This document shows positions 44,341 to 53,989 of a stretch of DNA of 64,000 bases, one piece after another. This stretch comes from Pseudomonas sp. GM79 (GTDB lineage: Bacteria > Pseudomonadota > Gammaproteobacteria > Pseudomonadales > Pseudomonadaceae). The notes below the pieces were generated by a model. That model ran no database searches, was not told the origin of the DNA, and saw only the letters and a list, made by a program, of their open reading frames with translations. Within the stretch, counting starts at the first letter, position 1, and each line of letters starts with the position of its first letter. The stretch covers positions 19,890 to 83,889 of the forward strand of contig NZ_AKJE01000112.1 of the NCBI RefSeq assembly GCF_000282495.1. Reading direction: 5' to 3'. The position numbers and the translations under genes are program-made.

Positions 44341-47187
44341 ATGACCCGCACCCATGAAATCCGCCCCGATCTGGACGAGGGAATCGACCGCAAGGTTCTC
44401 AGCCAGCTGCGCGCCCGTTTTCTGAAGCTCAACGAGGGCCGCATGGCCCGCGCCATGGAAGGGTTGTCGACCCGCCAGCAAACGGTGCTGACCCTGCTGC
44501 CGCTGTTTTTCCATGTCAATCATCCGTTGTTGCCAGGTTACGTTTCGGGTAGCACCCCGGCCGGGCTGTCGAATTTCGAACCTGACGCCAATACCCTCGC
44601 TGAAGCCCAGCGCCTGACCCGCTCGTTTTCCTACAAGCCACGCCACGGCAGCAACCCGCCGCGACCGATTCACGGCCTGTTCCTGATGGGCAGCCTCGGC
44701 ACCCTGGCTCAAGCCGATCAGAGCGATATGGACGTCTGGGTCTGTCACGGGCCGGACTTGAGCGAAAGCGAGCTCACAGAGCTGCGCAAGAAATGCCAGT
44801 TGCTTGAGATATGGGCCGCCAGCCAGGGTGCCGAGGCACATTTCTTCCTGATCGACCCTGCTCGCTTCGTGCTCGGCGAGCGCGATACCCAACTGAGTTC
44901 GGAAGACTGCGGCACCACCCAGCACTACCTGCTGCTGGACGAGTTCTACCGCACCGCGATCTGGCTGGCTGGCCGCACACCCATCTGGTGGCTGGTGCCG
45001 GTTTACGAGGAGGCCGCGTACGACCGTTACACCCACACGCTGCTTTCCAAGCGATTCATCCGTGCCGACGAAACCCTGGACCTGGGACATCTGGCGTACA
45101 TCCCGCCCGGGGAATTCATCGGTGCCGGGCTCTGGCAATTGTTCAAGGGCATCGAGTCACCGTACAAATCAGTGCTCAAACTGCTGCTGACCGAGGTGTA
45201 CGCCAGCGAACACCCCAAGGTCCAGTGCCTGAGCCTGCGTTTCAAGCAGGCGGTGTTTGCCAATCGACTGGACCTCGACGAACTGGATCCATACGTCGTG
45301 GTTTACCGGCGCATCGAGGAATACCTCACGGCCCGGGGCGAACCGGAACGCCTGGAGCTGGTACGCCGCGCGCTGTACCTGAAGGTCAACCGCAAGCTCA
45401 CCGGCAGCAGCGGGCGCACCCAGAGCTGGCAGCGTTCATTGCTCGAACGCCTGGCCAACGAATGGCAGTGGGATCAGCGTCAGCTCGCATTGCTCGACAG
45501 CCGCAGCCAGTGGAAAGTCCGCCAGGTCAGCGCCGAACGCCGAACCCTGGTTGGCGAACTGAACTACAGCTATCGCTTCCTGACGCAGTTTGCCCGCAAC
45601 GAGCAGACCGTCAGCCTGATCAACAAGCGCGACCTCAATGTGTTGGGCCGGCGGTTGTACGCAGCCTTCGAGCGCAAGGCCGACAAGGTCGAATTCATCA
45701 ACCCGGGCATCGCCCCTGATCTGGCCGAAGACACCTTGACGCTGGTGCAGGCGCCAAACAAGAAAGAACCGGGGCAAACCCAATGGGGTTTGTACAACGG
45801 CAGCCTGGCCGCCCACGAATGGGAGCATTTCGCGCCAATCAAGCGCAGCCGCCAGCTGCTGGAACTGCTCACCTGGTGCCACCGCAACGGCGTGATCGAC
45901 AGCAGCACCCGCCTGGCCCTGCACCCCGGCACCAGCGACTTGAGCGAGTTCGAACTGTTCAACCTGCTTGGCAGCCTGCAACAAAGCATCGCCCTGCCCC
46001 TGACCACTGTCGCCGAAGAGCCTTTGCTGCGCGCCAGTGTGCCGAGCGAAGTACTGATTCTGGTGAACGTCGGCATCGACCCGCTCAAGCACCATCGCGA
46101 CCTGAACATCCTGATGACCACCGAGCGCACCGACTCGCTGAGCTACGCCGGCGTGCGGGAAAACCTGGTGCTGACCCTGGATCAGGTCACACTCAATAGC
46201 TGGAACGAGGTGCTGGTCAGCCGTTTTGACGCCCCCCACGCCCTGCTCGACTGCCTGCGCGATTACCTCAACAATCTGCCGGACGGGCCACAACAGCCCA
46301 AGCTGCGGGTGCGTTGCTTCTGTCACAACCGCGCACAATTCATTGCCCGGCGGGTCGAAGAAATCCTCGACACCGCGCAGAACCTGCTGCTGAGCAAACT
46401 CAATCATCGTTACCTGATTCAGGTCCAGCAGCACTACCACGTGCTGGAGCTGGTGCCCGGCCAGGTCAATCACATTGCCCTCGCCACCCTGCCGGCGCTG
46501 TTCGATTACCTCGGCGAAGAACTAGCGAGCTACAGCCCGTTTCATCTCGACCCGATGGCACTGGAAGACCATGACCTGGCGCTGATCCTGCCCATGGGGC
46601 AACCCGACTGCGTTCAGGTGTTCTACCGGATTAACGAACACCAGGCCGATGTGTATGTACTGGATGAATTCAATGCCCTGTGGCAGCAACGCTTGCCCTA
46701 TCACGACGAACAAAGCCTGCTGGTGCCGCTGCAACGCTTCCTGCAATCGATCCAGTACCGGCGCGATGCCTTGCTGCCGATGGACGCCGCCCAGCCACTG
46801 AGTCTGGAGACTTTGTATTACCAGTTGTTGCCTTCAGGCTCCGCGCGGGCGCGCCGGGTAGAAGCCCGGCCGGCACCGCAAACCCCGGTCAACAAACCGT
46901 ACTATGACGTGCAGGCCATCGTCGGCAAAGCCGCACCAGGGCAGGTGCAGGTCACGTTGTATTGCAATCAGCGGGAATTTTCAGAGCTGGAACATGGCGA
47001 CGAACTGTTCAGCGTAGTCGCCCGGGAAATCGTCGAGCAGCGCCGCGAGACTGAACGCTATCGCTGCTACATCACCGACCTGGACCTGTCGGGCCTGCTC
47101 GGTGATGGTCAGGGTTCAAGCCATCTGTATCTGCGCTACAAGGCCGACCTGGAGCGCGCACTGAACGAGGCGCTCGAGCAGGTCTGA
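44341..47187 (+). CDS. cyaA: class I adenylate cyclase
   Basis: A 948-residue class I cyclase. The N-terminal catalytic domain has PRPIHGLFLMGSLGTLAQAD followed by QSDMDVWVCHG, where the aspartates of the nucleotidyltransferase fold lie (about 106-140), and HFFLIDPARFVLGE. The long C-terminal regulatory part is typical. It makes cAMP from ATP in the cytoplasm. No obvious CRP/Vfr palindrome was seen in the 194 bp upstream. Convergent with rnk, 7 bp apart, without a terminator between. Confidence 0.96.
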   Translation: MTRTHEIRPDLDEGIDRKVLSQLRARFLKLNEGRMARAMEGLSTRQQTVLTLLPLFFHVNHPLLPGYVSGSTPAGLSNFEPDANTLAEAQRLTRSFSYKPRHGSNPPRPIHGLFLMGSLGTLAQADQSDMDVWVCHGPDLSESELTELRKKCQLLEIWAASQGAEAHFFLIDPARFVLGERDTQLSSEDCGTTQHYLLLDEFYRTAIWLAGRTPIWWLVPVYEEAAYDRYTHTLLSKRFIRADETLDLGHLAYIPPGEFIGAGLWQLFKGIESPYKSVLKLLLTEVYASEHPKVQCLSLRFKQAVFANRLDLDELDPYVVVYRRIEEYLTARGEPERLELVRRALYLKVNRKLTGSSGRTQSWQRSLLERLANEWQWDQRQLALLDSRSQWKVRQVSAERRTLVGELNYSYRFLTQFARNEQTVSLINKRDLNVLGRRLYAAFERKADKVEFINPGIAPDLAEDTLTLVQAPNKKEPGQTQWGLYNGSLAAHEWEHFAPIKRSRQLLELLTWCHRNGVIDSSTRLALHPGTSDLSEFELFNLLGSLQQSIALPLTTVAEEPLLRASVPSEVLILVNVGIDPLKHHRDLNILMTTERTDSLSYAGVRENLVLTLDQVTLNSWNEVLVSRFDAPHALLDCLRDYLNNLPDGPQQPKLRVRCFCHNRAQFIARRVEEILDTAQNLLLSKLNHRYLIQVQQHYHVLELVPGQVNHIALATLPALFDYLGEELASYSPFHLDPMALEDHDLALILPMGQPDCVQVFYRINEHQADVYVLDEFNALWQQRLPYHDEQSLLVPLQRFLQSIQYRRDALLPMDAAQPLSLETLYYQLLPSGSARARRVEARPAPQTPVNKPYYDVQAIVGKAAPGQVQVTLYCNQREFSELEHGDELFSVVAREIVEQRRETERYRCYITDLDLSGLLGDGQGSSHLYLRYKADLERALNEALEQV

Positions 47188-47194
47188 AGGGATG

Positions 47195-47605
47195 TCACTC
47201 CGGGAAGGCGCCGCCATTGGCAGGTTGCGATTCGACTTCCAGCAAAGTCAGTTTGAGGGTCTTGCCGCCCGGTGCCGGCCAGTCGATGTGCTGACCGACT
47301 TTCAGGCCCAGCAAAGCACTGCCCACCGGCGCCAGAATGGAAATCCGGCCTTCGTCGGCGTTGGCATCCTTGGGGTAAACCAGGGTCAGGTGATAGTCCT
47401 TGCCGCTGCTCTCTTCACGGCAATGCACACGTGAATTCATGGTCACGACATCGGCGGGCACTTCATCGTGACCGACCAGGGTATCGGCGCGATCCAGTTC
47501 GGTTTGCAGCGCGATAACGCCCGGCAGCGTGTCATCCAGGCTGTCGATCAGGCGCTCCAGACGTTGCACGTCCAGACGGGTAAGGGTGATGGAAGGTGCG
47601 GTCAT
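47195..47605 (-). CDS. rnk: Rnk, nucleoside diphosphate kinase regulator (GreA-like)
   Basis: A 136-residue protein. A short N-terminal coiled coil (LTRLDVQRLERLIDSLDD) and a C-terminal GreA/GreB-type domain (GRISILAPVGSALLGLKVGQHIDWP) are visible. Rnk binds RNA polymerase in the secondary channel and affects nucleotide pools. ATG at 47605 (MTAPSITL) is chosen over a longer frame that would cross the hairpin at 47640-47673. Confidence 0.93.
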   Translation of the reverse strand: MTAPSITLTRLDVQRLERLIDSLDDTLPGVIALQTELDRADTLVGHDEVPADVVTMNSRVHCREESSGKDYHLTLVYPKDANADEGRISILAPVGSALLGLKVGQHIDWPAPGGKTLKLTLLEVESQPANGGAFPE

Positions 47606-47639
47606 GATCAGGGCAGACTCCTTTCTTCTGCACGAAAAA

Positions 47640-47673
47640 AGCAAAACCCCGCCAGAAAAAGGCGGGGTTTTCA
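47640..47673 (-). terminator. terminator of the cyaY-DUF1289 operon
   Basis: AAAACCCCGCC / GGCGGGGTTTT with a 7-nt loop, followed on the minus strand by TTTTGCTTTTTT. It lies upstream of rnk, so it ends transcripts arriving from cyaY rather than rnk. Confidence 0.88.
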
Positions 47674-47756
47674 CGAGCCTCGATGGGTTGAGGCGTCTCT
47701 GGACACTATCACAGCTCAATAAATATACAAGTCATGACCCGAAGGCCCCACGGCCG

Positions 47757-47851
47757 GCGTAGGAGCTGCCGAAGGCTGCGATCTTTTGATCTTCCGTCGG
47801 CGCGACTTATAAAGATCAACAGATCGCAGCCTTCGGCAGCTCCTACAGGGG
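47757..47851. repeat. BIME of the 'tgtaggagctgccgaaggct' class
   Basis: cgtaggagctgccgaaggct(gcgatctttt) and inverted (aacagatcgc)agccttcggcagctcctaca form a long palindrome. Confidence 0.92.
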
Positions 47852-47856
47852 CCTGG

Positions 47857-48075
47857 TTAGCCTTTAGTCTTGCGGTCGAGGGCCGATGCACAAATCACCC
47901 GCCGCCGCTCATCATCCGCTGAGCGCCATTCGCGAATGTCTTCGACATGGCGAAAACACCCCAGACAAACCTTCTGCTCATCCAGCCGACACACACCGCT
48001 GCACGGCGACGGCACCGCCGGGCTGACATTGCTGTAAAGCGGTTTGGGCGGACGAACGGGAGCGGGCTGGGTCAC
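47857..48075 (-). CDS. DUF1289 small cysteine protein
   Basis: A 72-residue protein with the DUF1289 pattern SPCSGVCRLDEQKVCLGCFR (cysteines at about 25, 29, 38 and 41), probably a small metal-binding domain. Four bases downstream of cyaY, so co-transcribed with frataxin; an iron-sulfur link is suggested by context only. Confidence 0.85.
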   Translation of the reverse strand: MTQPAPVRPPKPLYSNVSPAVPSPCSGVCRLDEQKVCLGCFRHVEDIREWRSADDERRRVICASALDRKTKG

Positions 48076-48079
48076 GATC

Positions 48080-48412
48080 TCACAGGCCTTCGAAATCGAG
48101 TTCGACGTCGGCTTGCTGCTTGACGATGCGCTCGAGCATTTCGCCCAGTTGCTCGTCGCTCTTGTCGCACATCCAGCGTTTGCTCTCTTCGTCGTAGTCG
48201 AAGTGGAAGCCGCCGGACACCGCCGCCAGCCACAGCTGCCGCAACGGTTCCTGGCGACTGAAGATCAGCGCGGTGCCGTTTTCGAACTTGACGGTGAGCA
48301 CACCGGCCGAGCTCTCCAGATCGATATCCAGGTCAGACTCGTCAAAAATATCCTCCAGCGTCTGCTGGGTGGCATCGACCAGATCGTGGAAACGGGCTTC
48401 GGTCAAACTCAT
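48080..48412 (-). CDS. cyaY: CyaY, bacterial frataxin
   Basis: A 110-residue frataxin. An acidic first helix (EARFHDLVDATQQTLEDIFD) and ESDLDIDLESSAGVLTVKFE supply the iron-binding surface; QLWLAAVSGGFHFDYDE and RWMCD are family landmarks. It modulates iron-sulfur cluster assembly. First gene of the cyaY-DUF1289 pair. Confidence 0.95.
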   Translation of the reverse strand: MSLTEARFHDLVDATQQTLEDIFDESDLDIDLESSAGVLTVKFENGTALIFSRQEPLRQLWLAAVSGGFHFDYDEESKRWMCDKSDEQLGEMLERIVKQQADVELDFEGL

Positions 48413-48526
48413 TGCGGGAACCTCAAAAAGTGTCTACTCACGCTCAAGCGCCGCAAGATACGGGCGAGCTCTGGTGATTGCAAAGGATAACGATCAAGCG
48501 TCGATATCGATATGGTAGCGCTGTAC

Positions 48527-48617
48527 CTGTGGGAGCGGGCTTGCTCGCGAAGGGGCCAGCACATCCAACATGTTTGTTGACTGAACCACCGCATTCGCGA
48601 GCAAGCCCGCTCCCACA
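48527..48617. repeat. REP pair (BIME)
   Basis: ctgtgggagcgggcttgctc and inverted attcgcgagcaagcccgctc in the divergent cyaY/lptM intergenic region. Confidence 0.92.
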
Positions 48618-48741
48618 ATGGACTGCACCTAACTTACCGGCATCCGGCGAAGGCCCGCCGGACGGGAGGCCCGTCGCATAGGCAAGCTGCCGGGTGGCCG
48701 GTATACTCCGGCGCAATTAACGCATTTTCAAGGATTTCGCC

Positions 48742-48924
48742 ATGAAGCGCCTGATCTCTTCCCTTGCTGCGCTCGCTTCGCTCGTCGCTTTTGTCAGCTT
48801 ATTATCGGCCTGTGGTCAAAAAGGCCCGCTGTACCTGCCCGATGAAAATCAAGACCCTGCAGAGCAAGCCAAATCGTCGCAGCAGACTCCGTCGAAAGCC
48901 CACAAGCACGACGTCTACCAATAA
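48742..48924 (+). CDS. lptM: LptM/LppL small lipoprotein
   Basis: A 60-residue lipoprotein with a signal peptide, lipobox LSAC (Cys about 24) and the family's GQKGPLYLP immediately after. LptM assists LptD maturation in the LPS transport machine. Nine bases before lysA, the classic lppL-lysA pair. Confidence 0.93.
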   Translation: MKRLISSLAALASLVAFVSLLSACGQKGPLYLPDENQDPAEQAKSSQQTPSKAHKHDVYQ

Positions 48925-48933
48925 GGGAACGCC

Positions 48934-50181
48934 ATGGACGCTTTTAACTACCGTGACGGTGAGCTGTTCGCGGAAGGTGTTGCCCTGTCCGCCATCGCCG
49001 AGCGCTTTGGTACACCGACCTACGTTTACTCCCGTGCCCACATCGAAGCCCAGTACCTGGCTTACGCCGATGCGCTGGCCGGCGTGCCACACCTGGTCTG
49101 CTTTGCGGTCAAGGCCAATTCCAACCTGGGTGTACTGAATGTCCTGGCGCGTTTGGGCGCCGGTTTCGACATCGTTTCCCGTGGCGAACTGGAACGCGTA
49201 CTGGCCGCCGGCGGCACTGCTGACAAGATCGTGTTCTCCGGTGTCGGCAAGACCCGTGACGACATGCGTCGTGCGTTGGAAGTCGGCGTGCACTGCTTCA
49301 ACGTCGAGTCCACCGATGAGCTCGAACGCCTGCAAGTAGTGGCCGCCGAGCTGGGCGTTCGCGCGCCGATCTCGCTGCGCGTGAACCCGGATGTCGACGC
49401 TGGCACCCACCCGTACATTTCCACTGGTCTTAAAGAGAACAAGTTCGGCATCGCCATCGCCGACGCAGAGGACGTGTACGTCCGCGCCGCACAACTGCCT
49501 AACCTGGAAGTGGTCGGCGTCGATTGCCACATCGGTTCGCAACTGACCACCCTGCCGCCGTTCATCGACGCCCTTGACCGCCTGCTGGGCCTGGTCGACC
49601 GTCTCGGCGATTGCGGCATCTACCTGCGCCACATCGATCTCGGCGGCGGTTTGGGCGTGCGTTATCGCGATGAAGAGCCGCCATTGGCTGCCGACTACAT
49701 CAAAGCCGTGCGCGAGCGTCTAGACGGTCGTGACCTGGCGCTGGTATTCGAGCCGGGCCGTTTCATCGTCGCCAACGCCGGCGTGCTGCTGACCCAGGTC
49801 GAGTACCTCAAGCATACCGAGCACAAAGACTTCGCCATCGTCGACGCGGCCATGAACGACCTGATCCGCCCGGCGCTGTATCAAGCCTGGATGGACGTCA
49901 CCGCCGTGCGCCCGCGCAACAGCGCCGCTCGCGCCTACGACATCGTCGGCCCGATCTGCGAAACCGGCGACTTCCTGGCCAAGGATCGTCAGCTGGCCCT
50001 GGAAGAAGGCGACCTGCTGGCCGTGCATTCGGCCGGTGCCTATGGGTTTGTCATGAGTTCCAACTACAACACCCGTGGCCGCGCCGCTGAAGTGTTGGTG
50101 GACGGTGATCAGGCATTTGAAGTGCGTCGCCGTGAGACGGTAGCCGAGTTGTTTGCTGGCGAAAGCCTGCTGCCGGAGTAA
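48934..50181 (+). CDS. lysA: diaminopimelate decarboxylase
   Basis: A 415-residue fold-type III PLP enzyme. The PLP lysine is in CFAVKANSN (about 54), and HIDLGGGLGV and the second-site CETGDFLAKDR are present. It makes lysine from meso-diaminopimelate. Part of lptM-lysA-dapF-DUF484-xerC-HAD, all co-directional with gaps of at most 13 bp. Confidence 0.97.
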   Translation: MDAFNYRDGELFAEGVALSAIAERFGTPTYVYSRAHIEAQYLAYADALAGVPHLVCFAVKANSNLGVLNVLARLGAGFDIVSRGELERVLAAGGTADKIVFSGVGKTRDDMRRALEVGVHCFNVESTDELERLQVVAAELGVRAPISLRVNPDVDAGTHPYISTGLKENKFGIAIADAEDVYVRAAQLPNLEVVGVDCHIGSQLTTLPPFIDALDRLLGLVDRLGDCGIYLRHIDLGGGLGVRYRDEEPPLAADYIKAVRERLDGRDLALVFEPGRFIVANAGVLLTQVEYLKHTEHKDFAIVDAAMNDLIRPALYQAWMDVTAVRPRNSAARAYDIVGPICETGDFLAKDRQLALEEGDLLAVHSAGAYGFVMSSNYNTRGRAAEVLVDGDQAFEVRRRETVAELFAGESLLPE

Positions 50182-50185
50182 AACC

Positions 50186-51016
50186 ATGCTGCTGCGTTTT
50201 ACCAAGATGCACGGCCTGGGCAATGATTTCATGGTCCTCGACCTGGTCAGCCAGCACGCGCACATCCTGCCCAAGCACGCAAAGCTTTGGGGCGATCGGC
50301 ACACCGGCATCGGCTTCGACCAGTTGCTCATCGTTGAGGCGCCGAGCAACCCGGACGTGGATTTCCGCTATCGGATCTTCAACGCCGACGGCTCCGAAGT
50401 GGAACAGTGCGGTAACGGTGCGCGCTGCTTCGCCCGCTTCGTGCTCGACAAGCGCCTGACCGCCAAGCGGCTGATTCGCGTCGAGACCAAAAGCGGCATC
50501 ATCGAACTGGACATCCGCAACGATGGCCAGATCAGCGTCAACATGGGCGCCCCGCGCCTGGTGCCGGCCGAGATTCCGTTCGAAGCCCCGAACCAGGCCC
50601 TGAGCTATCAGGTCGACGTCGACGGCACCACGGTCGAACTGGCCGCGGTGTCCATGGGCAACCCCCATGCCGTGTTGCGGGTCAGCGACATCAACAACGC
50701 ACCGGTGCATGAACTGGGGCCGAAAATCGAACATCACCCACGCTTCCCGGCACGGGTCAATGTCGGTTTTCTCCAGGTCATCGACCGGAGCCGTGCGCAG
50801 TTGCGCGTCTGGGAACGCGGGGCCGGGGAAACCCAGGCATGCGGAACCGGCGCCTGTGCTGCCGCAGTGGCCGCGATCAGCCAGGGGTGGATGGATTCGC
50901 CGCTATTGATCGACCTGCCCGGCGGGCGTCTGTCCATTGAATGGGCAGGCCCAGGCCAACCGGTCATGATGACCGGCCCGGCAGTGCGCGTATACGAAGG
51001 ACAAGTGCGTCTTTGA
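50186..51016 (+). CDS. dapF: diaminopimelate epimerase
   Basis: A 276-residue epimerase. The two catalytic cysteines are in EQCGNGARCFAR and QACGTGACAA. It converts LL- to meso-diaminopimelate for peptidoglycan and LysA. ATG at 50186 (MLLRFTKMHGLGND) is the family start, 4 bases after the lysA stop. Confidence 0.97.
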   Translation: MLLRFTKMHGLGNDFMVLDLVSQHAHILPKHAKLWGDRHTGIGFDQLLIVEAPSNPDVDFRYRIFNADGSEVEQCGNGARCFARFVLDKRLTAKRLIRVETKSGIIELDIRNDGQISVNMGAPRLVPAEIPFEAPNQALSYQVDVDGTTVELAAVSMGNPHAVLRVSDINNAPVHELGPKIEHHPRFPARVNVGFLQVIDRSRAQLRVWERGAGETQACGTGACAAAVAAISQGWMDSPLLIDLPGGRLSIEWAGPGQPVMMTGPAVRVYEGQVRL

Positions 51017-51029
51017 GTGAGCCAAATCC

Positions 51030-51755
51030 ATGACCGACAAGCCCCAGGTTCCCGCCCTACAGCCCGACGAATCCCCTTCCGAAAGCCTTGAGGCGGCGGC
51101 GATTGCCGCGTACCTGGAGGCTCATCCGGATTTCTTCATCGAGCACGAAGAACTACTCCCGGCCCTGCGAATTCCGCACCAGCGCGGCGACACCATTTCG
51201 CTGGTCGAACGCCAGATGACGATTCTGCGCGACCGCAATATCGAGTTGCGTCATCGCCTTTCGCACTTGATGGACGTGGCCCGGGACAACGATCGACTCT
51301 TCGACAAGACCCGCCGCCTGATTCTCGCGCTGATGGACGCCACCAGCCTGGAAGATGTGGTGATCAGCGTTGAAGACAGCCTGCGCCAGGACTTCCAGGT
51401 GCCCTTCGTCAGCCTGATCCTGCTGGGCGACAACCCGATGCCGGTGGGTCGCTGGGTGACGCATGCCGAAGCGCAAACGGCCATCGGCGGCTTGCTCTCG
51501 GAAGACAAAAGCGTCAGCGGCAGCCTGCGCGAGCATGAACTGGACTTCCTGTTCGGCGAAGAACAGCGCAAGCAGATCGGCTCCACCGCCGTCGTCGCCA
51601 TCTGCCACCAGGGCATCCACGGCGTCCTGGCCATCGCCAGCCGTGATCCGCAGCACTACAAGAGTTCGGTGGGCACGCTGTTTTTGAGTTACATCGCCGA
51701 AGTCATGGGCCGCGTGCTGCCACGGGTCAACAGCTCCTTGCGCTCGGTACGCTGA
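51030..51755 (+). CDS. DUF484 family protein
   Basis: A 241-residue protein. It has PDFFIEHEELLPALRIPH, a short coiled coil (SLVERQMTILRDRNIELRHR) and a GAF-like C-terminal domain (QDFQVPFVSLILLGDNPMP; VAICHQGIHGVLAIASRDPQ). The gene is widely conserved between dapF and xerC, but function is unknown. The GAF fold suggests ligand sensing. Confidence 0.9.
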   Translation: MTDKPQVPALQPDESPSESLEAAAIAAYLEAHPDFFIEHEELLPALRIPHQRGDTISLVERQMTILRDRNIELRHRLSHLMDVARDNDRLFDKTRRLILALMDATSLEDVVISVEDSLRQDFQVPFVSLILLGDNPMPVGRWVTHAEAQTAIGGLLSEDKSVSGSLREHELDFLFGEEQRKQIGSTAVVAICHQGIHGVLAIASRDPQHYKSSVGTLFLSYIAEVMGRVLPRVNSSLRSVR

Positions 51756-51757
51756 CC

Positions 51758-52657
51758 ATGGAACGACAACTGGACGCTTACTGCGAACACCTGCGCAGTG
51801 AGCGGCAGGTGTCGCCTCACACGCTGTACGCCTACCGCCGCGACCTCGATAAAGTGCTGGGCTGGTGCGTCAAACAGAACATCGACAGCTGGGCCGCACT
51901 GGACATCCAGCGCTTGCGCAGCCTGATCGCTCGCCTGCATGCCCAAGGCCAATCGTCCCGCAGCCTGGCGCGACTGCTCTCGGCAGTACGCGGGCTCTAT
52001 CACTATCTAAACCGCGAAGGTCTGTGCGATCACGACCCGGCCAATGGCCTGGCGCCGCCCAAGGGCGAGCGCCGCCTGCCGAAAACCCTCGACACCGACC
52101 GCGCGCTGCAACTGCTTGAGGGTGCGGTAGAGGATGATTTTCTGGCGCGTCGGGATCAGGCGATTCTGGAACTGTTCTATTCCTCCGGCTTGCGCCTTTC
52201 CGAACTGACCGGGCTCAACCTTGATCAGCTGGATCTGGCTGACGGCATGGTCCAGGTGCTCGGCAAGGGCAGCAAGACTCGACTGTTGCCAGTGGGCAAA
52301 AAGGCTCGCGAAGCGCTGGAGCTATGGTTGCCTTTGCGGGCAATGACCAACCCGGCGGACGACGCAGTGTTTGTCAGCCAGCAAGGCCGGCGTCTCGGTC
52401 CACGGGCGATTCAGGTACGGGTCAAGGCTGCCGGCGAGCGCGAACTGGGGCAGAATCTGCACCCGCACATGTTGCGGCACTCCTTCGCCAGTCATTTACT
52501 GGAGTCCTCTCAGGACTTGCGGGCGGTGCAGGAACTGCTTGGCCACTCGGACATCAAGACCACCCAGATTTACACCCACCTGGACTTCCAGCACCTGGCG
52601 ACGGTCTACGACAGCGCCCATCCACGGGCCAAACGCATTAAAGGCGATGATTCATGA
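51758..52657 (+). CDS. xerC: tyrosine recombinase XerC
   Basis: A 299-residue recombinase. The SAM-like N-domain is followed by the catalytic domain with SSGLRLSELTGL (Arg), HPHMLRHSFASHLLE (His-x-x-Arg), LGHSDIKTTQIYTHLD (His and nucleophile Tyr). It resolves chromosome dimers at dif with XerD. Two bases after DUF484; its stop overlaps the HAD gene (ATGA). Confidence 0.96.
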   Translation: MERQLDAYCEHLRSERQVSPHTLYAYRRDLDKVLGWCVKQNIDSWAALDIQRLRSLIARLHAQGQSSRSLARLLSAVRGLYHYLNREGLCDHDPANGLAPPKGERRLPKTLDTDRALQLLEGAVEDDFLARRDQAILELFYSSGLRLSELTGLNLDQLDLADGMVQVLGKGSKTRLLPVGKKAREALELWLPLRAMTNPADDAVFVSQQGRRLGPRAIQVRVKAAGERELGQNLHPHMLRHSFASHLLESSQDLRAVQELLGHSDIKTTQIYTHLDFQHLATVYDSAHPRAKRIKGDDS

Positions 52658-53358
52658 CCATCCAATTGATCACCTTCGATCTCGACGACACCCTGTGGGA
52701 CACCGCCCCGGTGATCGCCAGCGCCGAAGTCATTTTGCGTGAATGGCTGACCGAGCATGCACCGAACCTGGGCGCGGTACCGGTGGAACACCTGTGGTCG
52801 ATTCGCGAGCGCGTGCTGAGCAGCGAACCGAACCTCAAGCACCGCATCAGTGCCCTGCGTCGGCGGGTGTTGTTCCATGCGCTAGAAGAAGCCGGTTATG
52901 GACATATCGAAGCATCCGACCTGGCCGATCAGGGTTTTGAAGTGTTTCTGCATGCGCGGCATCAGCTGGAGATCTTCCCGGAGGTGCAACCGACCCTGGA
53001 GGTTCTGGCCAATCACTATGCGCTTGGCGTGGTGACCAATGGCAATGCCGATGTGCGTCGGTTGGGGCTGGCGGATTACTTCAAGTTTGCCCTGTGCGCC
53101 GAAGACATCGGCATTGCCAAGCCGGATGCGCGACTGTTTCATGAAGCGCTGCAGCGTGGCGGGGCAACCGCCGAAACAGCGGTGCATATTGGCGACCATC
53201 CCGGCGATGACATTGCCGGCGCTCAGCAGGCGGGGTTGCGGGCAATCTGGTTTAACCCGGCGGGCAAGGTATGGGAAGCACAGACGGCACCGGATGCCGA
53301 GATTCGTAGCCTGAACGAATTGCCGGGGTTGTTGGCGCGGTGGAATGCCCAACACTAA
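52654..53358 (+). CDS. HAD-superfamily hydrolase
   Basis: A 234-residue haloacid-dehalogenase-like phosphatase. Motif I is FDLDDTLWDT (9-18), motif II is VVTNGNAD, a conserved lysine is in IAKPDARLF and motif III is HIGDHPGDDIAGA. The gene following xerC in the genus; its E. coli counterpart in the same position is YigB, an FMN phosphatase, so flavin dephosphorylation is possible but inferred. Confidence 0.88.
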   Translation: MTIQLITFDLDDTLWDTAPVIASAEVILREWLTEHAPNLGAVPVEHLWSIRERVLSSEPNLKHRISALRRRVLFHALEEAGYGHIEASDLADQGFEVFLHARHQLEIFPEVQPTLEVLANHYALGVVTNGNADVRRLGLADYFKFALCAEDIGIAKPDARLFHEALQRGGATAETAVHIGDHPGDDIAGAQQAGLRAIWFNPAGKVWEAQTAPDAEIRSLNELPGLLARWNAQH

Positions 53359-53382
53359 TCCTGTGTAAGTACACAAATCCAA

Positions 53383-53472
53383 TGTGGGAGCGGGCTTGCT
53401 CGCGAAGGGGCTCCGTCAGCCACCCTTGATGTCGGCTGACACACCGCTTTCGCGAGCAAGCCCGCTCCCACA
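53383..53472. repeat. REP pair (BIME)
   Basis: tgtgggagcgggcttgctcg and inverted tcgcgagcaagcccgctccc after the xerC operon. Confidence 0.92.
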
Positions 53473-53510
53473 TTGGATCGCGCCCCGCCCAAGATTTTTA
53501 TTCCACCCAT

Positions 53511-53542
53511 GAAAAAGCCCGCAGCGACGGCGGGCTTTTTCA
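53511..53542. terminator. bidirectional terminator between HAD gene and sutA
   Basis: AAAAAGCCCGC-agcgacg-GCGGGCTTTTT between convergent genes, with T-tracts in both directions. Confidence 0.92.
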
Positions 53543-53561
53543 GCAAGCAAGAAGCAGGCGC

Positions 53562-53885
53562 TTAGATAGGCCGGCTGCCGTACTTGTTATCAGGCTTCTT
53601 GGGAGGATCGGCGACCACATTGGCCTCCACTTCCTGCACCTTGCCGCCCCGTGCAAGAAACTCTTCCATGGCCTTGGCCAGGGCGTCGCGTTCCTTGTTC
53701 TTGGCTTCGACGCTCGGCAGCTCATCGACCGATACCGCAGCCTTGGCCTTGCCTTTGGCAGTCGGAACGGCCACATCACCGCTGTCGTCTTCAGCGACGT
53801 CTTCTGCCGCCGCTTCAAGGCCTTCTTCGGTTTCGTCTTCGTCGCCTACTTCGAGGTCGTCGTTTTCCAGATCATCGTCGCTCAT
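53562..53885 (-). CDS. sutA: SutA, RNA-polymerase-binding slow-growth regulator
   Basis: A 107-residue protein. The highly acidic N-tail (DDDLENDDLEVGDEDETEE) is followed by an alanine-rich linker, a helix (KNKERDALAKAMEEFLARGG) and a C-terminal basic tail (DPPKKPDNKYG). This matches SutA of P. aeruginosa, which binds RNA polymerase and supports transcription in slow growth. Identification rests on composition, length and position. Confidence 0.85.
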   Translation of the reverse strand: MSDDDLENDDLEVGDEDETEEGLEAAAEDVAEDDSGDVAVPTAKGKAKAAVSVDELPSVEAKNKERDALAKAMEEFLARGGKVQEVEANVVADPPKKPDNKYGSRPI

Positions 53886-53989
53886 GTTCTACCTCATGAC
53901 TTGCGAAAAGCAGATTAGTTATAGCCCAGCTTTGCTGTCTGTCGACGGCTGCCGGAAAAAAATCAACCACCACTGGTGACCAGCGGTTT